This document shows, one piece after another, positions 22,130 through 29,097 of a DNA stretch of 29,097 nt (positions within the stretch are counted from its first letter, which is position 1; every line of letters begins with the position of its first letter). Location: assembly GCA_017936985.1 (NCBI GenBank), contig JAGBEM010000251.1, positions 1 through 29,097 on the forward strand, written 5' to 3'. The stretch is from Oscillospiraceae bacterium (GTDB lineage: Bacteria; Bacillota_A; Clostridia; Oscillospirales; Oscillospiraceae). Below the pieces are notes generated by a model, which saw only the letters and a program-made list of their open reading frames with translations, was not told the origin of the DNA and made no database searches. The position numbers were made by a program, and so were the translations under genes.

Positions 22130-23506
22130 ATGCTTGAGATATCCAACAAAACCAACCTACTGGAGAAAAAGTCCTACAAATACTCCCTCCAGGATGTGGC
22201 CGAGCCGAATCTGCAGCGTGACATCTATTCCTATGGCACTGTGCCCAAGGTGGCCTTCAACCACCGCCGGGTGCCTATGAATATGCCGGAGGAGATCTGG
22301 ATCACTGATACCTCTCTGCGTGACGGTCAGCAGTCTGTAGAACCCTATTCTGTAGACCAGATCGTCAACATCTACAAGTTGCTGTCCCGTCTGGGCGGCC
22401 CTTACGGTATCATCCGTCAGACAGAATTTTTCATCTATAGCAAAAAAGACCGCCAGGCAATCGAAAAGTGTATGGAGCTGGATCTGAAGTTCCCGGAGAT
22501 CACCAGCTGGATCCGCGCCAGCAAGGAAGATTTTAAGCTGGTTAAGGATTTGGGCATCAAAGAAACCGGTATTCTGGTCAGCTGCAGCGACTACCACATT
22601 TTCAAAAAGATGAAGATGACCCGTTCCCAGGCGATGGAAATGTACCTTGCCACAGTCAAGGATGCCTTTGCCGCCGGCGTCATTCCCAGATGCCATTTGG
22701 AGGACATTACCCGGGCGGACTTTTACGGCTTCGTAGTGCCTTTCGTCAACGAACTGCAAAAGCTCAGCAGGGAAGCCGGCATCCCCGTTAAGATTCGGGC
22801 CTGCGATACTATGGGCTACGGCGTTCCCTACACCGAGGCAGCCATGCCCCGTTCCGTTGCCGGTATCATTTACGGCCTGCAGCACTATTCCGATGTGCCC
22901 AGCGAATGTCTGGAGTGGCACGGCCACAACGATTTCTATAAGGGCGTGGCCAACGCCTCTACTGCCTGGCTCTACGGCGCCTGCGCTGCCAACTGTTCGC
23001 TGCTCGGTATTGGTGAGCGGACGGGTAATGTGCCTCTGGAAGCCATGGTCTTTGAATACGCGGCCCTCCGAGGTTCTCTGGATGGCATGGACCCCACCGT
23101 CATCACCGAGATCGCCGACTTCTTCCGCAAGGATATCGGTTACGACATTCCACCCATGACTCCCTTTGTGGGCCGCAGCTTCAACGCTACCCGTGCAGGC
23201 ATCCATGCCGACGGACTGCTGAAGGATGCTGAGATCTATACCATATTCGATACCGGCAAATTGCTGAACCGCCCTGCAGTGGTGGAGATCAGCAAGACCT
23301 CCGGTCTGGCCGGTATCGCTTACTGGATCAATCAAAACTTCCGCCAGCCGGACGGACAGGAAATCCAGAAGCATGATCCAATCGTGGTCGCCATGAAAAA
23401 CTGGATCGACCAGGAATATGAGGATGGCCGCCAAACTGTCATGACGGATAAAGAGCTGGATGCTATGGTAGAGCGCCTGGCACCCGACAGATTTGAGAAA
23501 GTATAA
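22130..23506 (+). CDS. Probable citrate (Re)-synthase (homocitrate/isopropylmalate synthase family)
   Basis: A 458-residue DRE-TIM metallolyase. The catalytic LRDGQQS block carries Arg64-Asp65, the metal ligands His264 and His266 lie in EWHGHNDF, and GIGERTGNVPLEA matches the family's second signature. By motif alone it could be homocitrate or isopropylmalate synthase. The context decides: it is followed by a GntR regulator, aconitase and isocitrate dehydrogenase, with no leuCDB or lysine/nitrogenase genes. Clostridium kluyveri has a Re-face citrate synthase of this family and size (established knowledge). The product would condense oxaloacetate with acetyl-CoA to citrate, feeding 2-oxoglutarate and glutamate synthesis in an anaerobe lacking the usual gltA. 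There is no C-terminal LeuA dimer regulatory domain, which fits. The reaction assignment is an inference. Confidence 0.83.
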   Translation: MLEISNKTNLLEKKSYKYSLQDVAEPNLQRDIYSYGTVPKVAFNHRRVPMNMPEEIWITDTSLRDGQQSVEPYSVDQIVNIYKLLSRLGGPYGIIRQTEFFIYSKKDRQAIEKCMELDLKFPEITSWIRASKEDFKLVKDLGIKETGILVSCSDYHIFKKMKMTRSQAMEMYLATVKDAFAAGVIPRCHLEDITRADFYGFVVPFVNELQKLSREAGIPVKIRACDTMGYGVPYTEAAMPRSVAGIIYGLQHYSDVPSECLEWHGHNDFYKGVANASTAWLYGACAANCSLLGIGERTGNVPLEAMVFEYAALRGSLDGMDPTVITEIADFFRKDIGYDIPPMTPFVGRSFNATRAGIHADGLLKDAEIYTIFDTGKLLNRPAVVEISKTSGLAGIAYWINQNFRQPDGQEIQKHDPIVVAMKNWIDQEYEDGRQTVMTDKELDAMVERLAPDRFEKV

Positions 23507-23520
23507 GGAGGCAAGTGAAA

Positions 23521-24174
23521 ATGGCTGATTTTAAATCCGTTTCTCTTGCAGACCAGGTATTTGAAAAGCTGGAAAACGATATTATCACCGGTTTCTACCC
23601 CAGAGGGGAGATCCTGACAGAACTGAAGCTGGTGGAGCAGTTGGGTGTCAGCCGTACACCTATCCGGGAAGCCCTGCGCCGTCTGGAGCAGGAGCGGCTC
23701 ATTGCCGATTCCGGCAAGGGCAGCATTGTCCTTGGTATTACCGAGGAAGATCTGCTGGATATTATGAATATCCGCCAGCGCATCGAGGGATTGGCAGCTT
23801 ACTATGCCGCCCAGAACATGACCGAGGAAGGCCGTCAAAAGCTGACCCATATCGTGGATCTGCAGGAATTTTACCATGAGAAAGGCGATGCCGACCGCCT
23901 GCAGCAGGTGGATGACGAATTTCACGACATGATCTGTGCGCTCAGCGGCAGAACGGTGCTGATGGATACCTTGATCCCTCTGCACAGAAAGACCCGCCGC
24001 TTCCGCCGGATCTCCATGCAGGACAGTAACCGTACCGCCAAAACCAAGCTGGAACACCGTGCCATTTATGATGCACTGATGGCAGGCAATGCGGATCAGG
24101 CCATGGAACTGACAACGCAGCATATTGCAAATGCGAAAGACCATATGATCAGGGGGTTGAAGCACAATGGGTAA
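23521..24174 (+). CDS. GntR-family (FadR/FCD) transcriptional regulator
   Basis: A 217-residue regulator. The N-terminal winged helix (~5-72) reads LADQVFEKLENDIITGFYPRG, TELKLVEQLGVSRTPIREAL and RRLEQERLI, the classic GntR HTH. The C-terminal FCD domain (~80-215) has all-helical structure with candidate metal ligands in DDEFHDMI, LEHRAIYDALMAGN and TTQHIANAKDH. It lies inside the operon between citrate synthase and aconitase. ATG 23521 sits nine bases after AAGGAGG, better than the GTG at 23515. Its stop overlaps the aconitase start by eight bases. The likely effector is citrate or another di/tricarboxylate, and the likely operator is ATTGTATACAAT at 22086-22097, giving autoregulation (inference). 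Confidence 0.92.
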   Translation: MADFKSVSLADQVFEKLENDIITGFYPRGEILTELKLVEQLGVSRTPIREALRRLEQERLIADSGKGSIVLGITEEDLLDIMNIRQRIEGLAAYYAAQNMTEEGRQKLTHIVDLQEFYHEKGDADRLQQVDDEFHDMICALSGRTVLMDTLIPLHRKTRRFRRISMQDSNRTAKTKLEHRAIYDALMAGNADQAMELTTQHIANAKDHMIRGLKHNG

Positions 24175-26092
24175 AACCATCGCACAAAAGATCATCGCCG
24201 CCCATTTGGTGGCAGGCGAAATGAAAGCCGGCAGCGAGGTGGCGCTGCGCATCGACCAGACCCTGACCCAGGATGCCACCGGCACGATGGCCTATCTGGA
24301 ATTTGAAACCATGGGCGTTCCCAGAGTAAAAACCGAATTCAGTATCGCCTATGTAGATCATAATACCCTGCAGTGCGGTTTTGAAAACGCCGATGACCAC
24401 CGGTACTTACAGACTGTGGCAGCCAAGCACGGCGTCCACTTCTCCCGTCCTGGCAACGGCATCTGCCACCAGGTCCACCTGGAGCGCTTTGGAAAGCCCG
24501 GAAAGACCCTCATCGGTTCCGACAGCCACACCCCCACCGGCGGCGGTTTGGGAATGCTCTCCTTCGGTGCAGGCGGCATGGATGTGGCGGTGGCCATGGG
24601 CGGCGGCGCATACTATATCACCATGCCCAAAATGTTCAAGGTACATCTGACCGGCGCTTTGCGTCCTTTTGTCACGGCGAAGGATGCTTCTCTGGAATTG
24701 CTGCGGATCCTGTCCGTTAAGGGCGGCGTGGGCGCTATCATTGAATGGGGCGGTCCCGGCATTGCCACCTTGAGCGTGCCCGAACGGGCAACCATTACCA
24801 ATATGGGCACCGAACTGGGTGCCACCACTTCCATTTTCCCCTCCGACGAGGTCACAAGAGCCTTCCTTGCTGCCCAGGGAAGAGAGGAAGATTATATTCC
24901 TCTTGCCAGTGACGAGGATGCTGTGTATGACCGCATCATCGAAATCGACCTGTCTTCCTTGAAGCCCATGATCGCCTGTCCCCACAGCCCGGACAATGTG
25001 GTGTGTGTGGATAGCCTGAAGAATGTCAAGGTCGACCAGGTGTGTATCGGCTCCTGCACCAATTCTTCTCTTTTCGATATGCTGAAAGTGGCGGCTATGC
25101 TCAAGGGTAAAACAGTCGCGCCCGGTGTCAGCCTGTCCATTTCTCCCGGCTCCCGTCAGGTGTTGACGGAGCTGGCAAATTGCGGCGCACTGACCGATAT
25201 TCTTGCCAGCGGTGCCCGGCTTTTGGAATGTGCCTGCGGCCCTTGTATCGGCATGGGCTTCTCGCCCAGCTCCGGCGGCGTGTCCTTGCGTACCTTCAAC
25301 CGGAATTTCCTTGGTCGCAGCGGTACCAAGGACGGCCAGGTCTACCTGGTATCCCCGGAAACCGCAGCAGCCTCTGCGTTGACAGGCTTTATTACCGATC
25401 CAACCACAATGGAGCCGATCCCGGCCATCCAGCTTCCCGAAAAATTCCATGTGGATGATTCCGCAGTTCTGCCGCCGGCAGAGGATGGCGCATCTGTGGA
25501 AGTTCTTCGTGGCCCCAATATCAAAGAATTCCCCAAGGCAAAAGCCTTTGCGCAAACATTAACTGCCGAAACAGTGCTGAAAGTTGGCGACAATATCACT
25601 ACCGACCATATTATGCCGGCCGGTGCCAAGATCCTGCCCTACCGCTCCAACATTCCGCACCTGTCCCAATTCTGCTTTGAGGTCTGTGACCCTACCTTCC
25701 CGGAGCGGGCCAAGGCCGCTGGGGACGGTATTATTATCGGCGGCAGCAACTACGGACAGGGCTCTTCCCGGGAACATGCCGCCCTGGTACCCATGTACTT
25801 AGGTATCCGCTGCGTCATTGCCAAGAGCTTTGCCCGAATTCACGCTGCCAATCTGATCAACGCCGGCATCCTGCCGCTAACCTTTGCAGACCCTGCCGAT
25901 TACGATGCGCTGGAGCAAGGTCATAAGCTGCAGCTTGCTGATCTTGCCGCCGGTATGGCAGCAGGAAAGATCGCTGTTCGGAACGAAACCACCGGCAAGC
26001 AATTCTTTGCCGAATGCACGCTGACAGACCGCCAGCAGAAGATCCTGCTCTGTGGCGGCCTGCTGAACTACACCAGGGAGGGCGGACAATGA
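24167..26092 (+). CDS. Aconitate hydratase (compact ~640-residue type)
   Basis: A 641-residue aconitase isomerising citrate to isocitrate with a [4Fe-4S] cluster. Family blocks are DSHTPTGGGLGMLSFGAGG, EWGGPGIATLSVPERATI, CIGSCTNSSLFDM (one cluster Cys near residue 297), LLECACGPCIGMGFSPSSGG (two cluster Cys, ~358-361), NFLGRSG and the swivel-domain IIGGSNYGQGSSREHAAL. The catalytic Ser lies in the latter. The length matches the shorter clostridial/YbhJ-like aconitase group, not AcnA (~890) or AcnB (~860). The same fold is used by isopropylmalate isomerase, but that enzyme is split into two subunits. The start overlaps the GntR stop (8 bases) and the end overlaps the dehydrogenase ATG (ATGA). 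It probably carries the second step of the citrate pathway. Confidence 0.93.
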   Translation: MGKTIAQKIIAAHLVAGEMKAGSEVALRIDQTLTQDATGTMAYLEFETMGVPRVKTEFSIAYVDHNTLQCGFENADDHRYLQTVAAKHGVHFSRPGNGICHQVHLERFGKPGKTLIGSDSHTPTGGGLGMLSFGAGGMDVAVAMGGGAYYITMPKMFKVHLTGALRPFVTAKDASLELLRILSVKGGVGAIIEWGGPGIATLSVPERATITNMGTELGATTSIFPSDEVTRAFLAAQGREEDYIPLASDEDAVYDRIIEIDLSSLKPMIACPHSPDNVVCVDSLKNVKVDQVCIGSCTNSSLFDMLKVAAMLKGKTVAPGVSLSISPGSRQVLTELANCGALTDILASGARLLECACGPCIGMGFSPSSGGVSLRTFNRNFLGRSGTKDGQVYLVSPETAAASALTGFITDPTTMEPIPAIQLPEKFHVDDSAVLPPAEDGASVEVLRGPNIKEFPKAKAFAQTLTAETVLKVGDNITTDHIMPAGAKILPYRSNIPHLSQFCFEVCDPTFPERAKAAGDGIIIGGSNYGQGSSREHAALVPMYLGIRCVIAKSFARIHAANLINAGILPLTFADPADYDALEQGHKLQLADLAAGMAAGKIAVRNETTGKQFFAECTLTDRQQKILLCGGLLNYTREGGQ

Positions 26093-27201
26093 TGGATGTG
26101 AATCAGGCTTGTGAAAGCTTCCGGATCCTGCTGGAGCAGCAGCTGCAGCGGATCGAAAGCATGAACGCAGATATAATTGACTTTACAAAAAAAGAAATTG
26201 TCACCATCGGTCTTGTCGATGGTGACGGCATCGGTCCGATCATTATGGCCCAGGCTTCCCGGGTGCTGGAAAAGCTGCTTACTGATGAGATCGCAGCCGG
26301 CTCGGTGGTGCTGAAGAAGATCGAAGGCCTTACCATCGAAAACCGATTGGCTCAGAACAAACCGGTGCCGGAAGATGTTTTGACACAGATCAAGACCTGC
26401 GACGTGCTGCTCAAAGGCCCCACCACAACGCCCATGGGCGGCAAAATGGAAAGTGCCAATGTGACACTGCGCCGGGAGCTGGATCTTTACGCCAATGTCC
26501 GCCCGGTATCCATCCCGGAGGAGGGCATCGATTGGATGTTCTACCGGGAAAATACCGAGGGCGAATATGTCCTTGGCAGCCGTGGCGTAGAGCTTCCCGG
26601 CATGGCGGTGGATTTCAAGGTCACCACCGATGCCGGTACCCGGCGTATTGCCAAGGCAGCCTTTGACTATGCCCGGCAAAACGGAAAGACCCGTGTTTCC
26701 ATCGTTACCAAGGCCAATATCATGAAGAAAACCGACGGTAAGTTCACCGCCATCTGCCATGAAGTGGCTGCGGATTATCCCGAGATCGCAGTTGATGACT
26801 GGTATATCGACATCATGACGGCCAACCTGGTCAATCCGGCGATCCGCAATCAGTTCCAGGTCATGGTGCTGCCGAACCTTTACGGCGACATCATCACGGA
26901 CGAAGCTGCCCAGATCCAGGGCGGCGTAGGAACTGCCGGCAGCGCCAATATCGGCAATCGGTTTGCTATGTTTGAAGCCATTCATGGCTCCGCTCCCCGG
27001 ATGATCGAGGAAGGCCTGGCAGATTACGCCAATCCGTCGTCCATCCTCAAGGCGGAAGCCATGCTCCTGCGCCATATCTGCAGGACCGAAGCAGCCCAGC
27101 GGCTGGAAAATGCCATGGCAAAATGTACCGTTACCGTCACTGGCGATAAAACCGGCGCCACCGGCGCGCAGTACACAGACGAATTGCTGAACCTCCTATA
27201 A
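26089..27201 (+). CDS. Isocitrate dehydrogenase
   Basis: A 370-residue member of the isocitrate/isopropylmalate dehydrogenase family. VTIGLVDGDGIGPIIM is the N-terminal strand, and SANVTLRRELDLYANVRP gives the S-x-N-x3-R isocitrate-binding pattern rather than that of isopropylmalate dehydrogenase. FYRENTEGEYVLGS, the KANIMKKTDG Lys, WYIDIMTANLV and LPNLYGDIITDEAAQIQGG give the catalytic Lys and metal Asp residues. FEAIHGSAPRM and YANPSS are the coenzyme region, where the NADP-type Lys-Tyr pair is not evident, so NAD is more likely (uncertain). The frame runs back to 26014, but ATG 26089 overlaps the aconitase stop as ATGA with GGAGGG upstream. It closes the pathway to 2-oxoglutarate and ends before a terminator. 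Confidence 0.9.
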   Translation: MMDVNQACESFRILLEQQLQRIESMNADIIDFTKKEIVTIGLVDGDGIGPIIMAQASRVLEKLLTDEIAAGSVVLKKIEGLTIENRLAQNKPVPEDVLTQIKTCDVLLKGPTTTPMGGKMESANVTLRRELDLYANVRPVSIPEEGIDWMFYRENTEGEYVLGSRGVELPGMAVDFKVTTDAGTRRIAKAAFDYARQNGKTRVSIVTKANIMKKTDGKFTAICHEVAADYPEIAVDDWYIDIMTANLVNPAIRNQFQVMVLPNLYGDIITDEAAQIQGGVGTAGSANIGNRFAMFEAIHGSAPRMIEEGLADYANPSSILKAEAMLLRHICRTEAAQRLENAMAKCTVTVTGDKTGATGAQYTDELLNLL

Positions 27202-27207
27202 ACAAAG

Positions 27208-27240
27208 GGCGCGGTGCGTTAAGCACCGCGCCTTGTATTT
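27208..27240 (+). terminator. Terminator of the citrate operon
   Basis: GGCGCGGTGC and GCACCGCGCC form a 10-bp stem around GTTAA, followed by TTGTATTTT. Confidence 0.85.
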
Positions 27241-27251
27241 TCCTGCGTACA

Positions 27252-27404
27252 TCTCCTATAGCGCATTCCTATTATTTAGGTAATCATCATTAGTGCGCTG
27301 CGGGAGATTCTTAAGAGGGCGCATTTGGCGCGCGGGAGCGCGACTCCAGCGCCTCTTAAGCCGACTTCTTTGGTTACTTTCTTGTTCGGAAACAAGAAAG
27401 TAAC
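27252..27404. repeat. Cluster of three palindromes between the citrate operon and lacI-like gene
   Basis: Three consecutive inverted repeats without coding content. First, TCTCC (27252) and GCGCA (27261) pair with TGCGC (27294) and GGGAGA (27302) across a 28-base A/T-rich loop. Second, CTTAAGAG (27310) pairs with CTCTTAAG (27353) and continues GCGC/GCGC after a one-base bulge, enclosing a small GC hairpin. Third, GTTACTTTCTTGTT (27373-27386) pairs perfectly with AACAAGAAAGTAAC (27391-27404) around CGGA. The third may also serve as the lacI-like terminator. Together they look like a compound structured repeat rather than one terminator. Confidence 0.75.
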
Positions 27405-27445
27405 GATCTTTTCGCAAAATCAGATGGAAAGTCACATCCGATTTG

Positions 27446-28459
27446 TTATAGTGTACTTCCTCTTGTAATGATCCGATACCCCAAAATCGGCTTCGGATCA
27501 TAGGTCTCCTCACGCAGGCTTCTCAGCAGCTCCCGGCAGGCAGTTTTGCCCAATTCCGCTGCGTCAAAATGCAGTGCGGAAATAGGGATCGGACAGGCGT
27601 CCAGCTTTTCGCTGTCGCTTAAGGATGCAATCTGCACATCCTCCGGTACTTTCATACCGGCTTCCATCAACGCCGCCAGGGCGTAAAGGCAAATATCGTC
27701 ATCCATGCACAGAAAACGCCGCACACCTTGGGCCAAAAGCTCCCGAACAGCCGCAGCACAGGTGCTTTTCTTGCCTAGCCCGGTGCGCTGGAAAATGTTC
27801 TCTTCAGGGTATTTCAGAATAGAAACAGCCTGCTGAAAGCCGGTGTACCGGCTCTGGTTGACGATGTAGCGCATATCATTGCCCAACAGTGCAACCTTCT
27901 CTCGGGTCCCCTGCAAAAATGCCAGTGTAAAGGCACAGCAGCCACCTACCTGATCGTGGTCAGCCTCTACAGTAGCCAACCCCTGGGCATGGGGCGGCAG
28001 CGAGCCGATGGTGGAGAAGGGGATATCTCTCTCCCGGAGCATATCCACAAGACTGTCGTTTTCCACGGTACGGGAAAGGATCACACCGTCCACCTTCCGG
28101 TTGTCCAGCGTCCGCCGCAGAGATTCCGGGAATTCTTCTGTGGAAAGGCAGATCACAATGTTGTAATCCCAGATAAACGCTTCTTCGCAGATGGCGTTCA
28201 TAGTGTGCCGGTAGAAGGGAATATCCAGCTGAATAAAGGATTTCGGCAGGACCAGTGCCAGATTGTATGTCTTGTTTTCAGCCAATCCTCTGGCCGAGGG
28301 GTTGGGGCGATAGTTGCACTGCTGAATATATTCCATAACCTTTTCCCGGGTGGCATCACTGATGCGGCCCTTGCCGGAAATAGCCCGGGAAACGGTGGTT
28401 TTGGATACACCCAGATCTTTGGCAACGTCGTCAATGGTAATGTTGTGTTTCTGCGCCAT
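27446..28459 (-). CDS. LacI-family transcriptional regulator
   Basis: A 337-residue LacI/GalR regulator. The N-terminal HTH (1-~50) reads TIDDVAKDLGVSKTTVSRAI then SGKGRISDATREKVMEYI, with the hinge-helix region NYRPNPSARGLAENKT. The ligand-binding core (~62-337) is a periplasmic-binding-protein-like fold with NLALVLPKS, VDGVILSR, RYIVNQSRYTGFQQA, RFLCMDDDICLYAL and IASLSDSEKLDACPIPISAL. The ligand cannot be read, but the family usually senses sugars or nucleosides. It is divergent from thyA, with TGCGCAAC repeats in the spacer that are its probable operators. A short GGGAG site lies 11 bases before ATG 28459. Confidence 0.93.
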   Translation of the reverse strand: MAQKHNITIDDVAKDLGVSKTTVSRAISGKGRISDATREKVMEYIQQCNYRPNPSARGLAENKTYNLALVLPKSFIQLDIPFYRHTMNAICEEAFIWDYNIVICLSTEEFPESLRRTLDNRKVDGVILSRTVENDSLVDMLRERDIPFSTIGSLPPHAQGLATVEADHDQVGGCCAFTLAFLQGTREKVALLGNDMRYIVNQSRYTGFQQAVSILKYPEENIFQRTGLGKKSTCAAAVRELLAQGVRRFLCMDDDICLYALAALMEAGMKVPEDVQIASLSDSEKLDACPIPISALHFDAAELGKTACRELLRSLREETYDPKPILGYRIITRGSTL

Positions 28460-28497
28460 AAAAAATGAATCTCCCTATGGTAAATTCCGCGAAGGTG

Positions 28498-28506
28498 TGC
28501 TATAAT
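28498..28506 (+). promoter_or_regulatory. Extended -10 promoter towards thyA
   Basis: TGCTATAAT, consensus -10 at 28501-28506 with TGn extension and a weak -35. Start near 28513, leaving an ~85-base leader that contains the TGCGCAAC sites. Confidence 0.6.
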
Positions 28507-28518
28507 GTATCTGTTATA

Positions 28519-28539
28519 TTGCGCAACAAACTGCGCAAC
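28519..28539. promoter_or_regulatory. Probable operators: two TGCGCAAC sites
   Basis: The palindrome TTGCGCAA (28519-28526) is followed by TGCGCAAC at 28532-28539, a direct copy of TGCGCAAC at 28520-28527. They lie just after the plus-strand start site and in the divergent lacI-like upstream region, a suitable place for repression of either gene. A third copy lies inside thyA at 28621-28628. Confidence 0.55.
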
Positions 28540-28596
28540 AGTAGTTTATCAAAAATTCCATAAAATGTCAACAACAGAGAAAAAGGTGTGACTGAT

Positions 28597-29097
28597 ATGA
28601 GCAGAGCAGATGAGATCTACTGCGCAACTTGCCTGGATATTTTGGAGAACGGTTTTTCCGACGAAGCCCTGGAGGTGCGTCCTAAGTGGGCGGACGGCAC
28701 CCCGGCACATACCATCAAAAAATTTGGTGTGGTGAACCGCTATAATCTGGCGGAAGAATTTCCCATTATGACGCTGCGCCGTACATACTGGAAAAGTGCT
28801 GTGGATGAGCTTTTGTGGATCTGGCAGAAGAAGTCTAACCGGATCTGCGACCTGGGCAGCCATGTCTGGGACGAGTGGGCAGGCGACGATGGTACCATCG
28901 GCAAGGCCTACGGCTACCAGTTAGGGCTGAAACACCAGTATAAAGAGGGCGAATTTGACCAGGTGGACCGGGTACTCTACGATTTGAAGCATAACCCTGC
29001 CTCCCGGCGGATCCTGACCAATATCTATAATTTTGAAGACCTCCACGAGATGAATCTGTACCCCTGCGCCTATTCTATGACCTTTAATGTCACCGGC
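28597..29097 (+). CDS. thyA: Thymidylate synthase, 5' part
   Basis: The first 167 residues of a ThyA-type thymidylate synthase, cut by the window end. The enzyme methylates dUMP to dTMP with methylene-tetrahydrofolate. Readable blocks are the N-terminal ICDILENGF-like YCATCLDILENGF, EEFPIMTLRRTYWKSAVDEL, GSHVWDEWAGDDGTIGKAYG, and the catalytic Cys157 in NLYPCAYSMTF. The loop Arg in NPASRRILTN is present. ATG 28597 is the first in frame after AAAAGGTGTG; the frame is closed soon upstream. The remaining C-terminal ~100 residues lie outside the window. Divergent lacI-like gene and operators suggest unusual regulation for thyA. Confidence 0.93.
   Translation, partial: MSRADEIYCATCLDILENGFSDEALEVRPKWADGTPAHTIKKFGVVNRYNLAEEFPIMTLRRTYWKSAVDELLWIWQKKSNRICDLGSHVWDEWAGDDGTIGKAYGYQLGLKHQYKEGEFDQVDRVLYDLKHNPASRRILTNIYNFEDLHEMNLYPCAYSMTFNVTG

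Noticed and set aside
22157..23434. A 425-codon minus-strand frame opposite citrate synthase, with similar long frames opposite aconitase (24407-25555) and isocitrate dehydrogenase (26068-27075)
   Set aside because: The plus-strand products carry complete enzyme motifs; the antisense frames are shadows without domains or ribosome sites.

Overview
The window looks like a chromosomal segment of a low-to-mid GC Gram-positive anaerobe of the class Clostridia, most likely an Oscillospiraceae/Ruminococcaceae-type gut bacterium. The evidence is a long-form PPi-dependent phosphofructokinase, a SleC-type cortex-lytic module, a GerMN lipoprotein, a CarD regulator, a Re-type citrate synthase with aconitase and isocitrate dehydrogenase, strong AGGAGG-type ribosome sites and consensus sigma-A promoters. 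The assignment is inferred from gene content, not from a marker gene. Most of the window is ordinary housekeeping sequence.

Layout. 1-624: 3' part of PPi-phosphofructokinase. 716-1213: a VanZ-like membrane protein. 1244-4964 (minus): an apparent five-gene operon, comEA / OmpR-type response regulator / sensor kinase / GerMN lipoprotein / exonuclease III. Divergent from it, 5080-7063: a D,D-carboxypeptidase and a family-4 uracil-DNA glycosylase. 7110-10202: an AT-richer block with a YdcF-like protein, tRNA-Thr(CGT), a striking symmetrical hairpin array (7894-8065) and a pair of bacterial PH-domain membrane proteins. 10296-10916: iron-sulfur-flavoprotein-like oxidoreductase. 11084-11175: tRNA-Ser(GGA). 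11320-14045: a TMEM164/YwaF-like membrane protein, a CDF metal exporter and PgsA. 14150-16300 (minus): a three-gene cortex-lytic (SleC-like) cluster behind a sigma-K-like promoter. 16551-18884: a large surface protein with two NPCBM-like regions. 18984-21946: a small helical protein, AsnB and CarD. 22130-27201: the oxidative half-TCA operon (Re-citrate synthase, GntR regulator, aconitase, isocitrate dehydrogenase), which would supply 2-oxoglutarate for glutamate. 27252-27404: a cluster of palindromes. 27446 to the end: a LacI-family regulator divergent from thymidylate synthase (cut by the window end).

The least explained feature is the array at 7894-8065. Four copies of GTGATATT (one degenerate) on the left face four inverted copies (AATATCAC) on the right. 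Neighbouring copies are separated by short hairpins whose stems all differ in sequence. The arms could pair into a ladder of four-way junctions, and a perfect 11-bp pairing offers a competing fold. Its core shares a 10-base word with the palindrome cluster at 27310-27360, which suggests both belong to a family of structured intergenic repeats.

Other points worth following are the SleC-like protein split across three ORFs with a probable CTG start, the probable operator of the GntR regulator on the citrate operon promoter, repeated TGCGCAAC sites between lacI-like and thyA, and an LPXTG-free C-terminal anchor on the surface protein.
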